A stretch of 64,000 nucleotides of DNA from Oreohelix idahoensis (Eukaryota > Mollusca > Gastropoda > Stylommatophora > Oreohelicidae). The notes below the pieces were generated by a model, which did no database searches, was not told the origin of the DNA, and was given only the letters and a program-made list of their open reading frames with translations. This document shows, piece by piece, positions 21,746 to 33,811 of this stretch. Numbering within the stretch: position 1 is the stretch's first letter; the number at the start of each line of letters is the position of its first letter. The position numbers were made by a program, and so were the translations under genes. The stretch is from positions 1 through 64,000 of the forward strand of contig JAMPIV010018979.1 in the NCBI GenBank assembly GCA_024509875.1, in the 5' to 3' direction.

Positions 21746-22187
21746 ATTTCGCTCAGAATTATTTCAAAATACAGTAACTATTTGAAAAATAGTGTAACAT
21801 ATGTCATGCATCTTTTAGCAGTATAAAAAGTAGAATTATTTTGCATTTTATTAATTTTTAATAAGTTATATAGTAAAAATGAAACAGAGCAAATAACAGT
21901 TTCCCAAAAATATATTTATTCACAAATATCTTAAGAACCCGATGTGATCGAGATAAATGGATTTCAAATTTGAAATCAGTGCAAGAAACTGACCTAAGAA
22001 CACTTATTCTTATATAAGAAAGAAAAATGTTGTTTGTCAGTGTTATTATGGATCAATTTGAAGACAAGTTTTTCTAAATGAAGACTGATTAAGTACCTAA
22101 TTTCTACAAAAATAATCAGATAATATGTGGCCAGATTTTTTAGCACTGAGAGACAGATCAGTCAGTCTGTTTTCCCTGATAGCTTAC

Positions 22188-22300
22188 CTGGCTATCTAAA
22201 CCAATGGTGAATAACATAATGAAGAAAAGTACAGCCCACAGAGGTGACACTGGCATTTTTGCAATTGCTTCTGGGTAGGCCACAAATGTTAAACCTGGTC
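22188..22300 (-). CDS. SLC6 transporter exon (TM8)
   Basis: Encodes (G)[20 protein letters not shown] then [17 protein letters not shown]. The YPEA--KMP loop and LDSQ end are family signatures; the LDS residues form part of the second sodium site in SLC6 structures. The acceptor is CCTAG/GACC, completing Gly from the previous exon, and the donor is CAG/GTAAGC. Confidence 0.95.
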
Positions 22301-22349
22301 CTAGGAACAAGAAACATACAACAATATTTTAGAAAACTTAGGTGCCATT

Positions 22350-22655
22350 TATAGGTGATCTGTCATTAACCTCAAATCAAATGTATGTTAATTTCCTCAT
22401 AATTATTCTTACTTCTTTGTTTCTTCTTGATTTTAATTATTGATCTTCATTGTAAGTGATCTTTCATCAACCTCAAATCAAGTTTATGTTAATTTTCTCA
22501 TTATTATTCTTTCTTCTTAGCTTCTTCTTGACATTAATTATTGCCCTTCATTATAAGTCATCTTTCATCAACTCCAAACCTAGTTTATGTTCATTTTCTC
22601 ATCAATACTCTTAGGTCTTTGTTTCTTCTTGACATTAATTATTGCTCCTCAGTCA
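22350..22655. repeat. Tandem repeat, ~106-bp unit, about 2.7 copies
   Basis: Units share GATCTTTCATCAACCTCAAA, GTTAATTTTCTCA and TTCTTCTTGA(C/T)(A/T)TTAATTATTG. It sits in the short SLC6 intron between the exons at 22188 and 22739, so it sets most of that intron's length. Confidence 0.85.
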
Positions 22656-22738
22656 AAATGACTGACAGCATTATGCTTCAGAGCAGAGTAATAAGTTTCT
22701 AAACAAAAATTTTATTCTATTTAAAATTTCCATATTAC

Positions 22739-22863
22739 CTTGGGTAACAATTTTGTCCACACTTGTGTTGACCTCATGAGCCATAAACCCAAGAACAGAA
22801 AAGATTACAAATCCAGCAAAAAGACTTGTACCCTCATTAATCAGTGGCACTAACATGGCATCT
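22739..22863 (-). CDS. SLC6 transporter exon (TM7)
   Basis: Encodes (R)DAMLVPLINEGTSLFAGFV then IFSVLGFMAHEVNTS and VDKIVTQ(G). The GTS-FAGFVIFS-LGFMA stretch is TM7. The acceptor is CAACAG/AGATG, completing Arg, and the donor is CAAG/GTAATA. Confidence 0.96.
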
Positions 22864-22927
22864 CTGTTGCAATAATAAAGAATTATTTTTGCATACTGTT
22901 TTCCTAATATTATTCATTGACATAAAT

Positions 22928-23070
<143 letters not shown>

Positions 23071-23650
23071 TTAAAAACAGAAATAAATAAATAATACAAC
23101 TTTTAATTTTTGTTTAAATGGATAGGACATTTTTGTTGAAAACAGAAACATTCTAGCTAATGGTACAAAATTTATGAATTGCAAACAAATCATTTAGCAA
23201 TAAAATGCACCACTGTGCGTAACTGGACTTCAAAATGGATCAAAGAATAGTAACATTGTAATTTAGTAAAGAATGACAAAGGAAGGTGGGGCATGGAGCT
23301 GGCCATCCTCTCCAGTAAAAATTTTAAGCCACAAAAAAAACTTTCAAAAAAAACAACTTCAGTAAAATGTATATTATACAACATTCAGCAATATTTATTG
23401 ATTCTTATCAAGTCTGTTCTGATAAACAATGGATGGTTCTATTTCTTTTGTTTTTGTGTGTGTTTTTCCCCCATCAAAATGTAATGTTAATTTTGCTCAG
23501 TTCAACTATGGTTACTTACTTGAGACTTTATACTTTTAGGCAGCGTCTGCCAATTTATACATCTGAACCACATTTAATAATCCACTCTATAGCCAAAATT
23601 ATTTAAGCCACTTTAGCAAAAACTGATGCGTATTAAAGAACAAATCTCAC

Positions 23651-23754
23651 CTATACACATTATTGTTAAACCTGTTGTAAGATGCCATTGTTATAATTCC
23701 ACCCCAGGCCATGCCAACAGAGTAGAATATTTGAAGGGCAGCATCACCCCATAC
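23651..23754 (-). CDS. SLC6 transporter exon (TM6)
   Basis: Encodes [19 protein letters not shown] then [15 protein letters not shown](R). W-DA--QIF-S-G and SYN-FNNN are the TM6 region, whose unwound segment lines the substrate site in SLC6 structures. The acceptor is TTTCAG/GTATGG and the donor is TATAG/GTGAGA. Confidence 0.96.
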
Positions 23755-23759
23755 CTGAA

Positions 23760-24230
23760 ATAAAAATTTGATTAAGCCATTCTTTAGATATTACATTCCG
23801 GGCAACTATGGCTTGATACTTTTCATCTAATCCTTTCAGTATCATCATCGATGAGAAATGAGCATGGTCATTTGGAAGAGAAATATAAGAGAAGCTTATC
23901 TGCTAAAAATTCAATAGTAGTTGAAAACAGTACTAAGAATATTAGCAGCTGTTAACTGTTATTATGCAGTTAACAATAAAATTACTTTCTTTTTAAAATG
24001 TTAATTATTTATGAAAACAGATCATGAACATAACATATGAGACAAAATGTAACGCATCACTTGTAGTTGCATGATGCAGTTCAGTATGAAAAAAAGTAAA
24101 CGAAGGAAGTAAAGATTACCTAGAAAAAGATATTAATACGTCATTTCATTTCACTCTCATAAGCAAATTGGCTTGCGCAGACTGAGCCCAGTTTAAGTTT
24201 TTTAAAATGAGAAATTTGTCTGATTCACTG
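23760..24230. other. Intronic, no feature recognised
   Basis: AT-rich part of the SLC6 intron between the exons at 23651 and 25033. Confidence 0.4.
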
Positions 24231-24231
24231 T

Positions 24232-24400
24232 CATCATCATTATTTTCCTTTGCTTTCCTTAGGGAGCATGCAGCCACCACCGTAACTGGTCCCCTTGCAG
24301 GAAACCTGTTTTAAGCGTTCACAAACTTGTGCAGTGGTAGTTTCTTGTGGTCTATGGCCATTTTTTTACATGATGAGGTTGCCAGTCACAGGCAAGTGAG
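24232..24400 (-). repeat. GAT-family copy 4
   Basis: Reverse copy with CATCATCATTATTTTCCTTT at left (the tail), then GGGAGCATGCAGCCACCACC, GGTCCCCTTGCAGGAAACCT and TTTTACATGATGAGGTTG at right (the head). Confidence 0.85.
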
Positions 24401-24457
24401 CTAGCTATATGGGGCATTAGTCTATGGTAAATTCATTTGTTTTTATACAAAAACACT

Positions 24458-24698
24458 TTAACTCTTAGTATACGAGCGGCCTTTTAGAAAGGCCAATGAT
24501 CGATCCCCTTCAATAGCAAAAATGTATAGGTGAATGCATGTTTAAAACCACTGAACAATTTAGTTACGTGCATGATATAGGGGTTTCATTTCTTCACATT
24601 TTGATATCTAACACTTTATGTGTTATCTTTATAAATAAATTATTTATTGCAAAATCTGTAACGGTAGTCATGAAATTAGCTCATATACTAAGAGTTAA
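24458..24698. mobile_element. piggyBac-like MITE 1 (TTAA ends)
   Basis: Inverted ends TTAACTCTTAGTATACGAGC and, inward from the right, TTAACTCTTAGTATATGAGC. TTAA is the piggyBac target duplication and CTCTTAG the terminus. Near the left end is the hairpin GGCCTTTTAGAAAGGCC. No ORF inside. Confidence 0.75.
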
Positions 24699-25032
24699 TA
24701 CAATAATATAACAGCAATAAAAACACCAATATAATAGCAGCAAAAGATCAAATATACAGTCAACAAGGTAGCAGTATGGCAAAAAAGCCATGAAGATGAG
24801 AGAAACACATTTTAAACAAAGAAAACAAATATAATTTATCATTCTGTAGATTTTAGCTACCGCAGACAGGCCAGATGAAGTGTAACAGCACATGCTTTAC
24901 AATTCAATACAGTTTTACAATTTAACTGCAGCTATATTCCACATTTCTGTTTACTATTTTCATTTGCTCATTAGGAGTTAGGTTATGCCTGGCATATGGT
25001 CATCTAGTGTATAGAAAATAAAAATGACTCAC

Positions 25033-25167
25033 AGTAAATTCAAAGAGCTTTTCCCATCTAGGAACAATGTAGAACTTGATTCCTTCCACAGCACCAGGCA
25101 GAGTGCAGCCTCGGACTAAAAGGATCAGGAGAATCAAATATGGAAAGGGTGCCGCAAAATGCATCAC
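25033..25167 (-). CDS. SLC6 transporter exon (TM5 and extracellular loop 3)
   Basis: 45 codons: [20 protein letters not shown] then [20 protein letters not shown] and LFEFT. FPY--L-ILL-RG-TLPGA is the conserved loop-3 lead-in. The acceptor is CAAACAG/GTGATG and the donor is ACT/GTGAGT; phase 0 at both ends. Confidence 0.96.
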
Positions 25168-25442
25168 CTGTTTGAGAGATCATTATTACAATCAGTATTT
25201 ATTGTTCTGTTAACATTTGCTTTATGTTGTTGAATTTTAAATTTCTTTTTTATTTTCATATTTTATTTTCGAGTTTTCTTTCACGTAAGTCATTATGTAA
25301 CAACATTTTAAGAAACTCTTTATTTGTCCCACTCTTTCCATTTATGCTTATATTTATTGTTGACATCTCTTTTTTATTTATTTGTTTATTTTCTTTTACT
25401 AAATATCATAATGTTTTCTAATATAATGAAAATATGGCCAAC

Positions 25443-25575
25443 CTTTCCTAGAATTTTAACTCCTTTAAACAAGCAGAAGAAGACACATAGCCAGGCAATG
25501 GCTAGGCAGATCAACAATTGCCATCTGATTGTGCCAGGATTGTTGATTCCATCAGTTAGTTCTAGCACATGGCGT
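25443..25575 (-). CDS. SLC6 transporter exon (end of loop 2, TM4)
   Basis: Encodes (E)RHVLELTDGINNPGTIRWQ then LLICLAIAWLCVFFCLFKG and VKILGK. With the exon at 36752 it forms EEFWERHVLELTDGI, the conserved end of extracellular loop 2. The acceptor is TTTACAG/ACGCC and the donor is AAAG/GTTGGC. The intron to the previous exon is 11.2 kb and holds two long LINEs. Confidence 0.96.
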
Positions 25576-25695
25576 CTGTAAACATGAAAAAACATGTGCT
25601 GTAAAGCTTCATACTTTTAATACTCACAAATTGCTAAAGGAAATATTTATTAAAAATACTGCAATGATGTCAGACCTAATGGTCTTTTATATTTG

Positions 25696-25790
25696 GACAT
25701 GCACCCTAATATAACCGACCAGGTTGAACGGGACTTGCGCCTCACCAAATTAAGGCAAAATTTTATTTTTAAAAAAAAACAAACATATTT
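25696..25790 (+). repeat. Family H repeat, diverged 3' part
   Basis: GGACATGCACCCTAATATAA, CCGACCAGGTTGAACGGGAC, TTGCGCCTC and an A-rich end; it matches 58622-58715 on the other strand. Confidence 0.6.
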
Positions 25791-26025
25791 ATTAAAATTA
25801 TCAAAATCTTCAATATCTAGGACATATTTAAGAAACTCTTTAAATTTTCAACATCAAGAAGTTCAGTAATATCATGCTATATTTTTGCAAACAATTAAAA
25901 ATATGATAAGAAAAGAAAACAGGAAAGACAAGAAAATGTATATGAATTAGAGCAAGGAAACAATGGCTTCATCTGGCATTTAACCAATATCAGATACAGA
26001 AACAAATGGAATGTAGAATATCCAG

Positions 26026-26490
26026 GTCACACACAGAATAATGCTTACTTCCAGCTCAACAGAAGACAACAAGTGGTAATCTTCAGACTCCACACTGGCC
26101 ACAATAGATTGAGATACCATCTATTCAACAAGCTAAAGATAGGAACTACCAATCTGTGTAACTGTGGCACTGATAAAATGACTGCTGAACACATGCTTCA
26201 AAGTTGCCCCTTATATGCGGTTAAGAGAATGCTTATATGGCCGACGCCAGTTCCTTTCTTGGAAAAGCTTTACGGGGATTCAAATAGCCTCAAACTGACT
26301 ACTGCTTTCTTTGACAACATTCAAGTTAACATCTGAGAGTGTGTGGCCGTGATGGTGTGGTTGATGTTTGTATTTTTCAGTGTTTGTATAGCGTGGACTC
26401 GTCTCACTACCCAAACAGTAGGCACCTAGGTGCTGATGATGCTATGGTACTATAACTCTAGATGATAGTACATCACACAATAATACAGAT
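26026..26490 (+). pseudogene. RNase H LINE, C-terminal zinc-knuckle fragment
   Basis: The frame through 26336 reads VIFRLHTGHNRLRYHLFNKL, KIGTTNLCNCGTDKMTAEHM and LQSCPLY: a C-x-C ... H ... C knuckle typical after the RNase H of I/Jockey-type LINEs, ending EKLYGDSNSLKLTTAF. An ATGATGG-rich tail follows. Another copy is at 56186. Confidence 0.8.
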
Positions 26491-26736
26491 GATGGATGGA
26501 TAACATCTATCATAAAGCACTGCACTCAACCAGCAGTGGTGTTTATTTACAGTAGTCATCCAAAAAAAAAATCCGTCGAAAAATTGACTCATGCCCAACC
26601 TTCCATTGAGGTGGGTCTTCTTTCACAATATACAAAACAAATGCTCATTTAGTGATCTATGAGATAAGTCTCCTCTCTGTCTATTAATTCCTTTTACCTA
26701 TAGTCTGACACAGCTTTATTAGCTCGTATAAGAATT

Positions 26737-29394
26737 AGCTAGATTTCAGACACGATTTTTCAAGCTCTCAATTGTACAATGTTATGCACCAACTAACGAC
26801 GCTCTTGATATCACAAAAGATGACTTCTATGAAGCACTTCTAAGTACCATCAACACAATACCCAAGCATGACATAATAGCAGTCATGGGTGATTTTAACG
26901 CCAAAGTAGGTGACAACAACGATGGAGTACAAAGATATCTCGGTACTCATGGCATAGGCTGTATGAATCAAAATGGCGAAAGACTTCTAGAACTTTGTGA
27001 AATATCAAACCTCGTTGTGGCAGACACCATCTTTCCACATAAGAATATCCACAAGATAACATGGAATTCACCTGATGGCAGAACTAAGAACCAGATAGAT
27101 CACTTCTGCATAAGCGCTAAATTTCGCTCATCAGTTCAAGACGTCAGAGCATACAGAGGTGCAGAGATCGGAAGCGATCATAACCTCTGCATAGCTAAAC
27201 TGAGAATTAAACTGAAGAAGTTATACCAACAGAATAAAAATAGAAGAATAGATGTACACAGACTGCATTCAAATGATATAAAGGAGGAATATAATGTCAA
27301 AATGAACAACTATTTCGATGCTTTAGGCAAAATTGACAACGATATCAACACCAAGACAATCGATACTAAATGGGAACAACTGAGAACAGCAATGACAGAA
27401 GCAGCAGTAGCGACCACCGGATACCTAGTACATAAAAAGAAAAAATGGATGAGAGAAGATACTTGGGATAAAATACAAGAAAGGAAAACAGCAAAACTTA
27501 AACTACTAGCGGCAAGTACACATAATGCAGTTGAATCTTGCAAACTAACTTATAACTTGTTAAATAAAGAAGTGAAGACAAAAACTCGAAGAGATAAAAG
27601 ACATTTCATCAATGAACTGGCCGTAGAAGCTGAAAATGCTGCAAGAACTGGTAATAGTAGGTGCCTTTATCAAATTACAAAACAACTATGTCACCAGCCT
27701 ACTGCTATGGAAACACCTGTTAAAGGTAAATTAGGGAATTCAATACCAACAGAAAAAGAACAAATGAAGAGATGGGCTGAGCACTTCATGGAGGTGCTAA
27801 ACAGACCACCACCAACAGTAACACCTGATTTTAATAATGAAACACCCATCACCACCTTGCCAATAACTTGCGATGAATTCACGCTGGACGAGATCAAACA
27901 AGCCGTTAAAAGATTAAAAAATTTTAAAGCTGCTGGAGTTGACGAAATTTCAGGGGAAATGATTAAAGCAATTAATGACAACAACCTCTTGAGAATTTTA
28001 GATATTATAAATGAAGTATGGAGAGAAGAACAACCACCACAACAATGGAAAGACAGTATTATTGTAAAGTTACCGAAGAAAGGTGATCTATCAGACTGTA
28101 ATAACTGGCGTGGTATATCTCTATTATCAGTACCTGGAAAATTATTATGTTGCATGATGTTAGAAAGACTTAAATTGCATGCTGACGAAAAGATCAGAGA
28201 AGAACAAGCGGGTTTCAGGCCGAAACGATCATGTATTGATCAAATATTCACACTAAGAACAATTATAGAAGAATCAGTGGAAAGGCAATCGCCACTTATT
28301 ATCACCTTCGTCGATTTTCAAAAAGCCTTTGATAGTCTACACCGCCCATCATTGTGGAAGATACTTACAATCTATGGTTTTCCAACAAAATATGTGAATA
28401 TAATCAAAGCACTATATGACAATGCAAGATGTTGTGTTAGAACAAATAAAGGGAATACAGAATGGTTTACAGTAGAAACAGGGGTGAAACAAGGCTGTAT
28501 TATGTCACCACTACTTTTTGGAATAGCTATTGATTGGGTTATGAGAAACTATACCCACAATGAACAATTAGGTATAAAATGGACAAATGGAAAATTCCTG
28601 GGGGACCTGGATTTCGCAGATGATGTAGCATTCTTAAGTTCAACACCAAGACAATCCCAAGAAGCAATAAAATAATTTGTGTCATCTCTCGGTTTTTAAA
28701 ATAGGTCTCCAAATAAATGCCTCTAAAACTAAAGCTATGAACTTTTCTAACGAGACCTTTGATATCATCTTGAACGGGGAAAAAACTACAGAAAGTTGAA
28801 AGTTTCAATTATTTAGGCAGTAAAATGACTCAGGATGGTGACACAACAAGAGAAATCCATACTAGAATTGCTTTGGCAGCTAGCGCCTTCAATAGATTAT
28901 CTAACATTTGGAAATTACGATCATTGAATATACATACCAAGCTTCGTCTGTTTAATTCAAATGTTATCTCAGTGTTAACATACGGCTGTGAGAGTTGGAA
29001 AATAACAAAATCATTGGAGAACAAGCTGAATACATTCGAGAACAAATGTCTTAGAAAACTCATGAACATCAGTTGGAAAGAATTCAAGACTAATCGACAA
29101 ATAAGAGAAGACTCTAGGCAGAAATATGTCTCCGACTATATAAGGAAAAGACGATGGTCATATATCGGTCATGTCCTACGAATGCAAAACAACAGAATAC
29201 CACTACAGGCGCTCACTTGGGTTCCTGAGGGTAAGAGGAAAAAAGGAAGACCAAAAGAAACACTCAGAAGAACAATAATAAGAGAAGGAAGAACGTTGGG
29301 CCTAAATAATGTGCAAGAGCTAAGAGGAGTGGCGTCACAACGAACAACCTGGAGAGCACTGGTTTCTGCCTTATGCGCCGTGTTTGGTGCTTAA
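26737..29394 (+). pseudogene. Endonuclease-RT ORF of the RTE-like LINE, two frame breaks
   Basis: Endonuclease motifs are VMGDFNAKVGDN and RGAEIGSDHNLC. The RT carries FKAAGVDEISGEM, GFRPKRSCIDQIFTLR, FVDFQKAFDSLH (catalytic Asp present), GVKQGCIMSPLLFGIAID and DLDFADDVAFLS (catalytic FADD present). The frame ends at 28675. The next block (INASKTKAMNFS) is in another frame, and from 28825 a third frame gives YGCESWKITKS, RRWSYIGHVLRM and GKRKKGRPKETLRR to a stop at 29394. The catalytic residues survive, but the frame breaks make it inactive. Confidence 0.92.
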
Positions 29395-29415
29395 AGAATT
29401 TATTATTATTATTAT
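26737..29415 (+). mobile_element. RTE-like LINE with (TTA)n tail, 5'-truncated
   Basis: A perfect 10-bp duplication TATAAGAATT flanks it (26727-26736 and 29416-29425). It starts inside the endonuclease (FKLSIVQCYAPTND) and ends in ATTATTATT. It lies in the 11-kb SLC6 intron, on the opposite strand to the gene. Confidence 0.92.
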
Positions 29416-29425
29416 TATAAGAATT

Positions 29426-30395
29426 TATGTTCTCTGATTTTGTTTGCAACTCATGATGAGGCACGTAGGTCTGGTGGAACTAATTTGAGGTATATTACTA
29501 TAGAAAACTGGTCTAACTATCCGGGCTGTTTATTTATATCAATAGTCATAGTTCCCCGCTCTGACCTTAGCTACTGTCTATCCTCTCTTCATCTTATTCA
29601 ACATACCTGTTCTGTTGAAAAATCTTGACGACTTGTTAACATAAATCTTGCAAATGGTGACATCGTCTTTCTTGCCTTCATCTATCACTATTTTAAAAAT
29701 GGCCTTTGAGCATCTTGTAGGTTCGGCAAAACAATTTGATAACAGTCTGTAACCACAGCAACCAACCACTTCCAGTGGCTTGTTCGCCAGAGTCATGAAC
29801 CATCAAAACATCACTCGCCACTGCACAAATCTTAATTTTCTAGCCACTTCTAACCTACGCTGAGCGCATTCAAAATCAGACTGATCAGTCCCCCGATTTT
29901 TACATTTTTCTCGTTCTCTCCTAAAATGTGTTCATCTACCAAACTTTTCTCGTGCGTATTTTTTTTCTTGCTCGCTCACCAAATCTTACATGGGACGTAA
30001 TTTTAAATTATCCACCTTTGCTGAGTACACTCACAACCCAATACAACCTTCTGTGATCTTATTACTAAAATATTGTATGCAAATTTGTCCCACCATACTT
30101 TAGAACTCACATGATATGCTTAATCCTAAAACACCCACTACATCTCTCAAAAGGGATCCACGGAGTTACCTCCCTTCCCCCAAAACACTCCTCTGCTCTT
30201 ATCACTTCCCTTTAACAAGGACGAATAGTCTTTTAACAATTCTATTCAACTTTCTCAAACCATTTTTCTGCACTAACTTTCCTTTAACAAATCCCAAGTC
30301 CCGTTCACAAGTGTACGAAGAAGAAGGATTTAACCAATGACTATTTCTACTTCATGCAAAGAAGACATCAAACCAGTAGACATCAATAGCTATCA
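29426..30395. other. No gene recognised
   Basis: Intronic. Near 30314 a GTGTACGAAGAAGAAG block resembles the 3' end of the LINE tail at 56430, which may mark a very short insertion. Confidence 0.4.
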
Positions 30396-30399
30396 CTAG

Positions 30400-30545
30400 T
30401 TCATTCATTTATCACTCTTCAGCTTCCCAAGGAGAACACATGCCAAGTCTTCCTGTCCTGTGCCATCAGTTCAAGGTCTTTCCATGTCTTCTTTATTCCC
30501 CTCATGGCTGTCTCCAGTTCTCTTTTTATTTCGTTACAATTTAAA
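30400..30545 (-). mobile_element. LINE-F tail fragment
   Basis: The minus-strand frame reads KRELETAMRGIKKTWKDLEL then MAQDRKTWHVFS, the region just after TWRR in the copy at 15670. Confidence 0.75.
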
Positions 30546-30956
30546 TTTCTTATTATCACGCGTAGCTTCAATTTGTTAGAATTTTCGGTGTTAAGGTGTG
30601 AAGTGTTGTATACTTAACTTGTCTGACTTGTGACTATTATTAATTTCTTCCATCTCTCGTTTAACTTCACTTTGTTGTGTTGAGCAGTTCTGGTGTGATA
30701 TGTTGTATGCCTGATTGTTTTGTGACAATTTTCATATACTCAGTTGAAATTGTTTTTTATTAGTTGTATTAATTATTTTAATATTGTATTTTCTGCAATT
30801 TCTCATTTCTTGAATTCCACTTCCTTGGTGAAGTATTAATTCGTAAAAATATTTTGCGCTTTTTGTGTGCATAGCCTAACTGTTTTTTAACTTGTATTTT
30901 TTTATTATATTTTTTTATATTTTTTTAAAATATATCTTTCTTTTTACTATACAAGC

Positions 30957-33786
30957 ATGGCTGGTAATTATGTACCGTGGCTTCACAAGGATGGTCTACG
31001 ACTTGGTCATCTGAATATTTACCATCTTCTAGGTAAACTCCCCGAACTTACATACATTCTAAGTAATAATTTTCACATTTTTGGACTTTCAGAAAGTCGC
31101 CTAAATGACAGAATAACAGACGATGACATTGCGTTAAATGGTTTTAAAACTATTCGGCGAGACGCAAGCAAAAAACAAGAGACAGGTATAACAGTTTATA
31201 TTTCCACTTCCCTTAATTTTCGCCGCAGAAACGACTTAGAGACAGCAGAGATAGAATGTGTATGGTTGGAAATAAAGCTACCGAATCAGGGCCCATTTCT
31301 GGTGGGATATCTTTATCGAAATCCTAGTGCAGGACCTATATGGTACGAAGATTTCACCATAATGATGGACAATGTATTTGCCACAGTCAAGGAGGTTGTT
31401 CTTCTTGGTGATTTCAACATCGATATACACAATTCAAATCTAACATGGAAAAATATAATATTATCGTACAACTTAAAACAAATAGTTAACCAGCCTACAA
31501 GAGTAACACAAGCATCAACCACACTAATCGACCACATCTACGTAACTTGCCCAGAAAACATCATAGAATGCTCTGTCCCTAATATTGCAATGAGTGACCA
31601 CTATCCAGTATGCTGTACATGGTCAAAGAATAAATGTAAAGTTCCGAAAAATAAACATGTAAGTATCAAATTTAGAAGTTTCAAACATTTCAGTAAGGAA
31701 TTATTTTTAAATGACTTGCTAACTGCACCTCTCGCCCGTGTTTACCAACTTCCTGATCCGGATGACGCTATTGAATACTGGACAAAAAATTTTTATAATG
31801 TTTTTGACACGCACGTACCAGCTAAGGAAATTCGCGTCAAACGACAATTAAAATCTCCGTGGATCACGCAGGAAGTGTTGGAGGCTATGAGGCAGAGAGA
31901 TCAAGCGCACAAAAATAAGGACCTCAACACATACAGGGTATACAGGAACAAAGTTCAATATTTAATTCGGAAAGAAAAGAAAAAATCGTTTTAGAAATAT
32001 AGTTCAGAACAAATCAAATAGTAAGGAAATATGGAAGGCAATTAACACCTTAGCGAAAAAACGTAATGCACCAGACTCATTCTCTTCCAACACTTCATTT
32101 ACTTGCACCGACTTCAGCAATCACTTTCAAGCAGAAATAAACGGTCTGAAATCCACAATACCACCTTCCTGTAGTGACTTAGACAAACTTTCAGCATTCT
32201 GTAAAAACAAATGTACAAACTCAGTTCCACCCGACATTCCTTTTATGACAGTTAATGAAGTGTATAACTATCTTATTGGCCTTAAGGATAATAGCTCATC
32301 AGGGCTTGACGGAATTAGTAATCGAATACTGCGTTACGCCGCACCAGCTATTAGTGATTCACTAACTTTTATATATAATCAATGTATTGCTAAAAGTTAT
32401 TTTCCTTCAGCCTTTAAGATTGCCAAAGTATATCCTCTCTTCAAACCTGGCTCGTCAGATAACAGTAATCTTGGTAACTATAGACCTATTTCTCTTTTAT
32501 CATCGCTTTCTAAACCACTAGAAAAACACATACATAAAGCAACACTACATTACCTAGTTAGCAATGACTTGCTAATTGACAGTCAGTCAGGGTTTCGACA
32601 AAAGCATTCATGCCACACAGCTCTAACTAAGATGATAGACAACTTGCACCTAAACATAAATAACGATAACATATGTGGAGCAATCTTTGTAGACTTTAGG
32701 AAAGCATTTGATATGTTAGATCACGCTGTTTTAATAAGAAAATTAGAAACAATGAAAGTTAACTTTAAACTAGTGACATTACTTAAATCATTCCTGTCCG
32801 ACAGACAGCAAGTAGTGTGGTACAATAACTCCTTGTCAAGCCCAACTATTATTGACACTGGTGTTCCTCAGGGTTCTATTCTCGGCCCTCTACTTTTTTC
32901 CATTTACATAAATGACCTTCCACTACACATCGAGCACTCATCCTGCGACCTATTTGCCGATGACTGTACCATTTATACTAGTGATAAAAGTTGCAACACG
33001 CTAGAAATATTATTACAAAGCGACACAGACAATCTTATTAAGTGGAGCAATGAAAACTGCATGCAAATAAATATCACTAAAACAAAATGTATGATAATAT
33101 CAACTAGACAAAAATTACAAAACTCGCCGAAAACAACACTTCAGCTCTACATTGGAACCTCTTTAATTGAAAATGTAAATGAATATAAAACACTAGGACT
33201 CATAATTGACCAACATTTAAGTTGGAATTCGCATGTACAAGCACTGACCAAACAAACGGCACAAAAAGTTTACCAGTTAGCTAAAATCAAACATTTCCTA
33301 GATGAGGAGACACGAAAAATGTTCTATACATCCCAGATACAAACACATCTAGACTACTGTTCCACAATTTGGGATGGCTGCACCATGTCCAACACTAAAA
33401 GACTCTTTTCATTACAAAAACGTGCAGTGCGCCTAATTTCAGACAAAAACCTCACACAGTGTGTAGACGCATATACATATCTTAACATATTACCACTAAG
33501 AAAGCGCCTTCTCTTCAACAAAGCCAAATTTATTCACAAAATCTTGTCACAGAATGCTCCAACGTATCTGTGGCCTATTTTCAAATACAGCGGAAGACGC
33601 AGTCAACGCTTAAATAAATTACACATGCCCAAGCCTAGGCTCGACTTATTCAAGAAAAGTTTAGCTTTTACTGCTGCTCATCTGTGGAATACTCTTCCAC
33701 ACGACTTAAAAAATACTCTTAGTCCATATTCATTCAATCACAGACTTTTCAAATACATCATGAGTGCAGATTATATGCCACCCTAA
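30957..33786 (+). pseudogene. CR1-like ORF2 (endonuclease + reverse transcriptase) with one frameshift
   Basis: From MAGNYVPWLHKDGLRLGHLN the endonuclease shows FGLSESRLND, VVLLGDFNID, TLIDHIYV and MSDHYPV. The frame breaks at an AAAAAA run near 31983. One base shift restores RFRNIVQNKSNSKEIWKAI, and the RT continues to 33786. The RT has SGLDGISNRILR, NYRPISLLSSLSK, FVDFRKAFD, GVPQGSILGPLLF and LFADDCTIY, so all catalytic Asp residues are present. Total length is about 943 codons. Apart from the one homopolymer shift it looks complete for ORF2; no ORF1 was recognised. Confidence 0.92.
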
Positions 33787-33811
33787 TTTCGTTATGTTCT
33801 TAAATAATTAC

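Larger units (their letters stand above)
19562..22042 (-). mobile_element. CACTA-like (CMC) DNA transposon carrying an uncharacterised gene
   Basis: The left end reads CACTGGCTAACAA and the right end, read inward, CACTGACAAACAA. Each is bordered by TTA (19559-19561 and 22043-22045), a 3-bp target duplication. CACTR ends with 3-bp duplications are the hallmark of the CACTA/EnSpm (CMC) superfamily. The single gene is on the minus strand. A SINE-C insertion lies inside. The same right end appears truncated at 4085-4393, next to TAA. The superfamily call is inference from the ends only. Confidence 0.75.
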
